In this document: one piece after another, positions 63,145 through 64,000 of the stretch
How positions within the stretch are numbered: position 1 is the first letter of the stretch
Layout: the number at the start of each line of letters is the position of its first letter
Made by a program: the position numbers and the translations under genes
Assembly (NCBI RefSeq): GCF_902498995.1
Contig: NZ_CABVLY010000021.1
Span: forward strand, 1 to 64,000
DNA length: 64,000 nt
Reading direction: 5' to 3'
DNA from: Burkholderia anthina
GTDB taxonomy: Bacteria > Pseudomonadota > Gammaproteobacteria > Burkholderiales > Burkholderiaceae
The notes under the pieces: model-generated
Database searches by the model: none
Seen by the model: only the letters and a program-made list of their open reading frames with translations
Told to the model about the DNA's origin: nothing

Positions 63145-64000
63145 ATGGCTTACAAAACTATCGAAGACACGATCGGCAATACGCCGCTCGTACAACTGGT
63201 CCGTTTGGCGGACGACGAGATTCGCGCACGCAACAACGTGGTGCTCGCGAAGCTGGAAGGCAACAACCCGGCCGGCTCCGTGAAGGATCGTCCGGCGTTG
63301 TCGATGATCAGCAAGGCCGAGGCGCGCGGCCGGATCAAGCCGGGCGATACGCTGATCGAGGCGACGAGCGGCAACACGGGTATCGCGCTCGCGATGGCGG
63401 CGGCGATCCGCGGCTACAAGATGGTGCTGATCATGCCGGAAGACCTGTCGGTCGAGCGCCGCCAGAGCATGGCCGCTTACGGCGCAGAGATCATCCTTAC
63501 GCCGTTGAAGGGCGGGATGGAGCTGGCCCGCGACCTCGCGGAGCAGATGCAGCGCGAAGGCAAGGGCGTGATCCTCGATCAGTTCGGAAACCCCGACAAT
63601 CCGGTCGCGCACTATGAAACGACGGGCCCGGAGATCTGGCGCGACACCGAAGGCCGCGTCACGCATTTCGTGTCGGCGATGGGCACGACGGGCACGATCA
63701 TGGGCACGTCGCGCTATCTGAAGGAGCAGAATTCGGCGATCGAGATCGTCGGCGCGCAGCCGGAAGACGGCTCGCGTATTCCCGGTATCCGCAAGTGGCC
63801 GGAAGCCTATATGCCGACGATTTTCGATCGCAGCCGCGTCGATCGCGTCGAGAACGTGAGCCAGGCCGCGGCCGAAACGATGGCGCGGCGGCTCGCCGCC
63901 GTCGAAGGCATTTTCGCCGGCATTTCGTCGGGCGGCGCATGTGAAGTCGCGATGCGTATCGCGCGTCAGGCCGAGAACGCGACGATCGTGTTCATCGTCT
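63145..64000 (+). CDS. cysM: Cysteine synthase B (partial, 3' end outside window)
   Basis: The first 285 codons of a PLP-dependent O-acetylserine sulfhydrylase. The start MAYKTIEDTIGNTPLVQLVR lies at 63145. The PLP Lys is in GNNPAGSVKDRPALSMI (about residue 46), the substrate loop is EATSGNTGIALAMAA (about 75) and the phosphate loop is MGTTGTIMGTSRYL (about 180). Asp-Arg after the Lys (KDRPA) and the MELARD segment fit CysM rather than CysK. It makes cysteine from O-acetylserine and sulfide or thiosulfate. No operon partner is seen in the window. Confidence 0.94.
   Translation, partial: MAYKTIEDTIGNTPLVQLVRLADDEIRARNNVVLAKLEGNNPAGSVKDRPALSMISKAEARGRIKPGDTLIEATSGNTGIALAMAAAIRGYKMVLIMPEDLSVERRQSMAAYGAEIILTPLKGGMELARDLAEQMQREGKGVILDQFGNPDNPVAHYETTGPEIWRDTEGRVTHFVSAMGTTGTIMGTSRYLKEQNSAIEIVGAQPEDGSRIPGIRKWPEAYMPTIFDRSRVDRVENVSQAAAETMARRLAAVEGIFAGISSGGACEVAMRIARQAENATIVFIV

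Overview
The window looks like a piece of the main chromosome of a Burkholderia species, most likely of the cepacia complex. The support is its high G+C content with codon third positions nearly all G or C, the tmRNA tag ANDDTFALAA, the gene order (gyrA - DUF2059 - serC - pheA - tyrA - aroA - cmk - rpsA - ihfB - lapA - lapB - ugd - hldA - hldD), and families common in Burkholderiaceae (DUF4148, DUF2968, Burkholderia-type porin). The species call is an inference. Almost everything is intact core genome. I found no insertion sequence, prophage, integrase or CRISPR array.

Layout. 1-5.8 kb: tandem tRNA-Arg(ACG), greB, a porin, a candidate sRNA, a cold-shock gene, an exonuclease/GIY-YIG fusion and a secreted chorismate mutase. 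5.5-10.6 kb: the most interesting block. A divergent pair of tiny reading frames under a Fur-like site faces a four-gene operon. That operon is headed by a DUF2946 protein with the two hallmarks of CruR-type copper-sensing leader proteins, followed by a TonB-dependent receptor, a BNR-repeat periplasmic protein and a thioredoxin-like protein. 10.6-15.6 kb: a small stress membrane protein, a LuxR/FAD-monooxygenase/DUF2783 set, tRNA-Thr(CGT) and fbp. 15.9-20.4 kb: pepN, a lipoprotein and a Mn exporter under a yybP-ykoY riboswitch. 20.4-24.2 kb: purine-base catabolism (guanine deaminase, adenine deaminase, XdhC). 24.8-31.6 kb: dsbB, amidase plus GntR regulator, a glutamine amidotransferase, DUF2968 and a citrate-type symporter.

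31.6-42.9 kb: a TPR/glycosyltransferase-like protein, a FAD monooxygenase, the NAD-dependent formate dehydrogenase operon fdsGBA-D with its divergent regulator, and small exported proteins. 43-45.8 kb: tmRNA, gph, ubiG and an OmpA-family protein. 46.2-57.3 kb: gyrA and the serine/aromatic amino acid supra-operon running through rpsA and ihfB. 57.5-64 kb: LPS genes (lapA, lapB, ugd, hldA, hldD), a ComEA-like protein and the 5' part of cysM.

How genes work together. pheA, tyrA and aroA share the aromatic pathway with serC in one directional block. guaD, ade and xdhC feed purine bases to xanthine and support xanthine dehydrogenase. hldA and hldD make the LPS core heptose, ugd makes UDP-glucuronate, and lapA/lapB control LPS synthesis. 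fdsG, B, A and D form one soluble formate dehydrogenase. The cruR operon is predicted to switch outer-membrane uptake off when copper is plentiful. Long reading frames antisense to these genes are high-G+C artefacts and are omitted.
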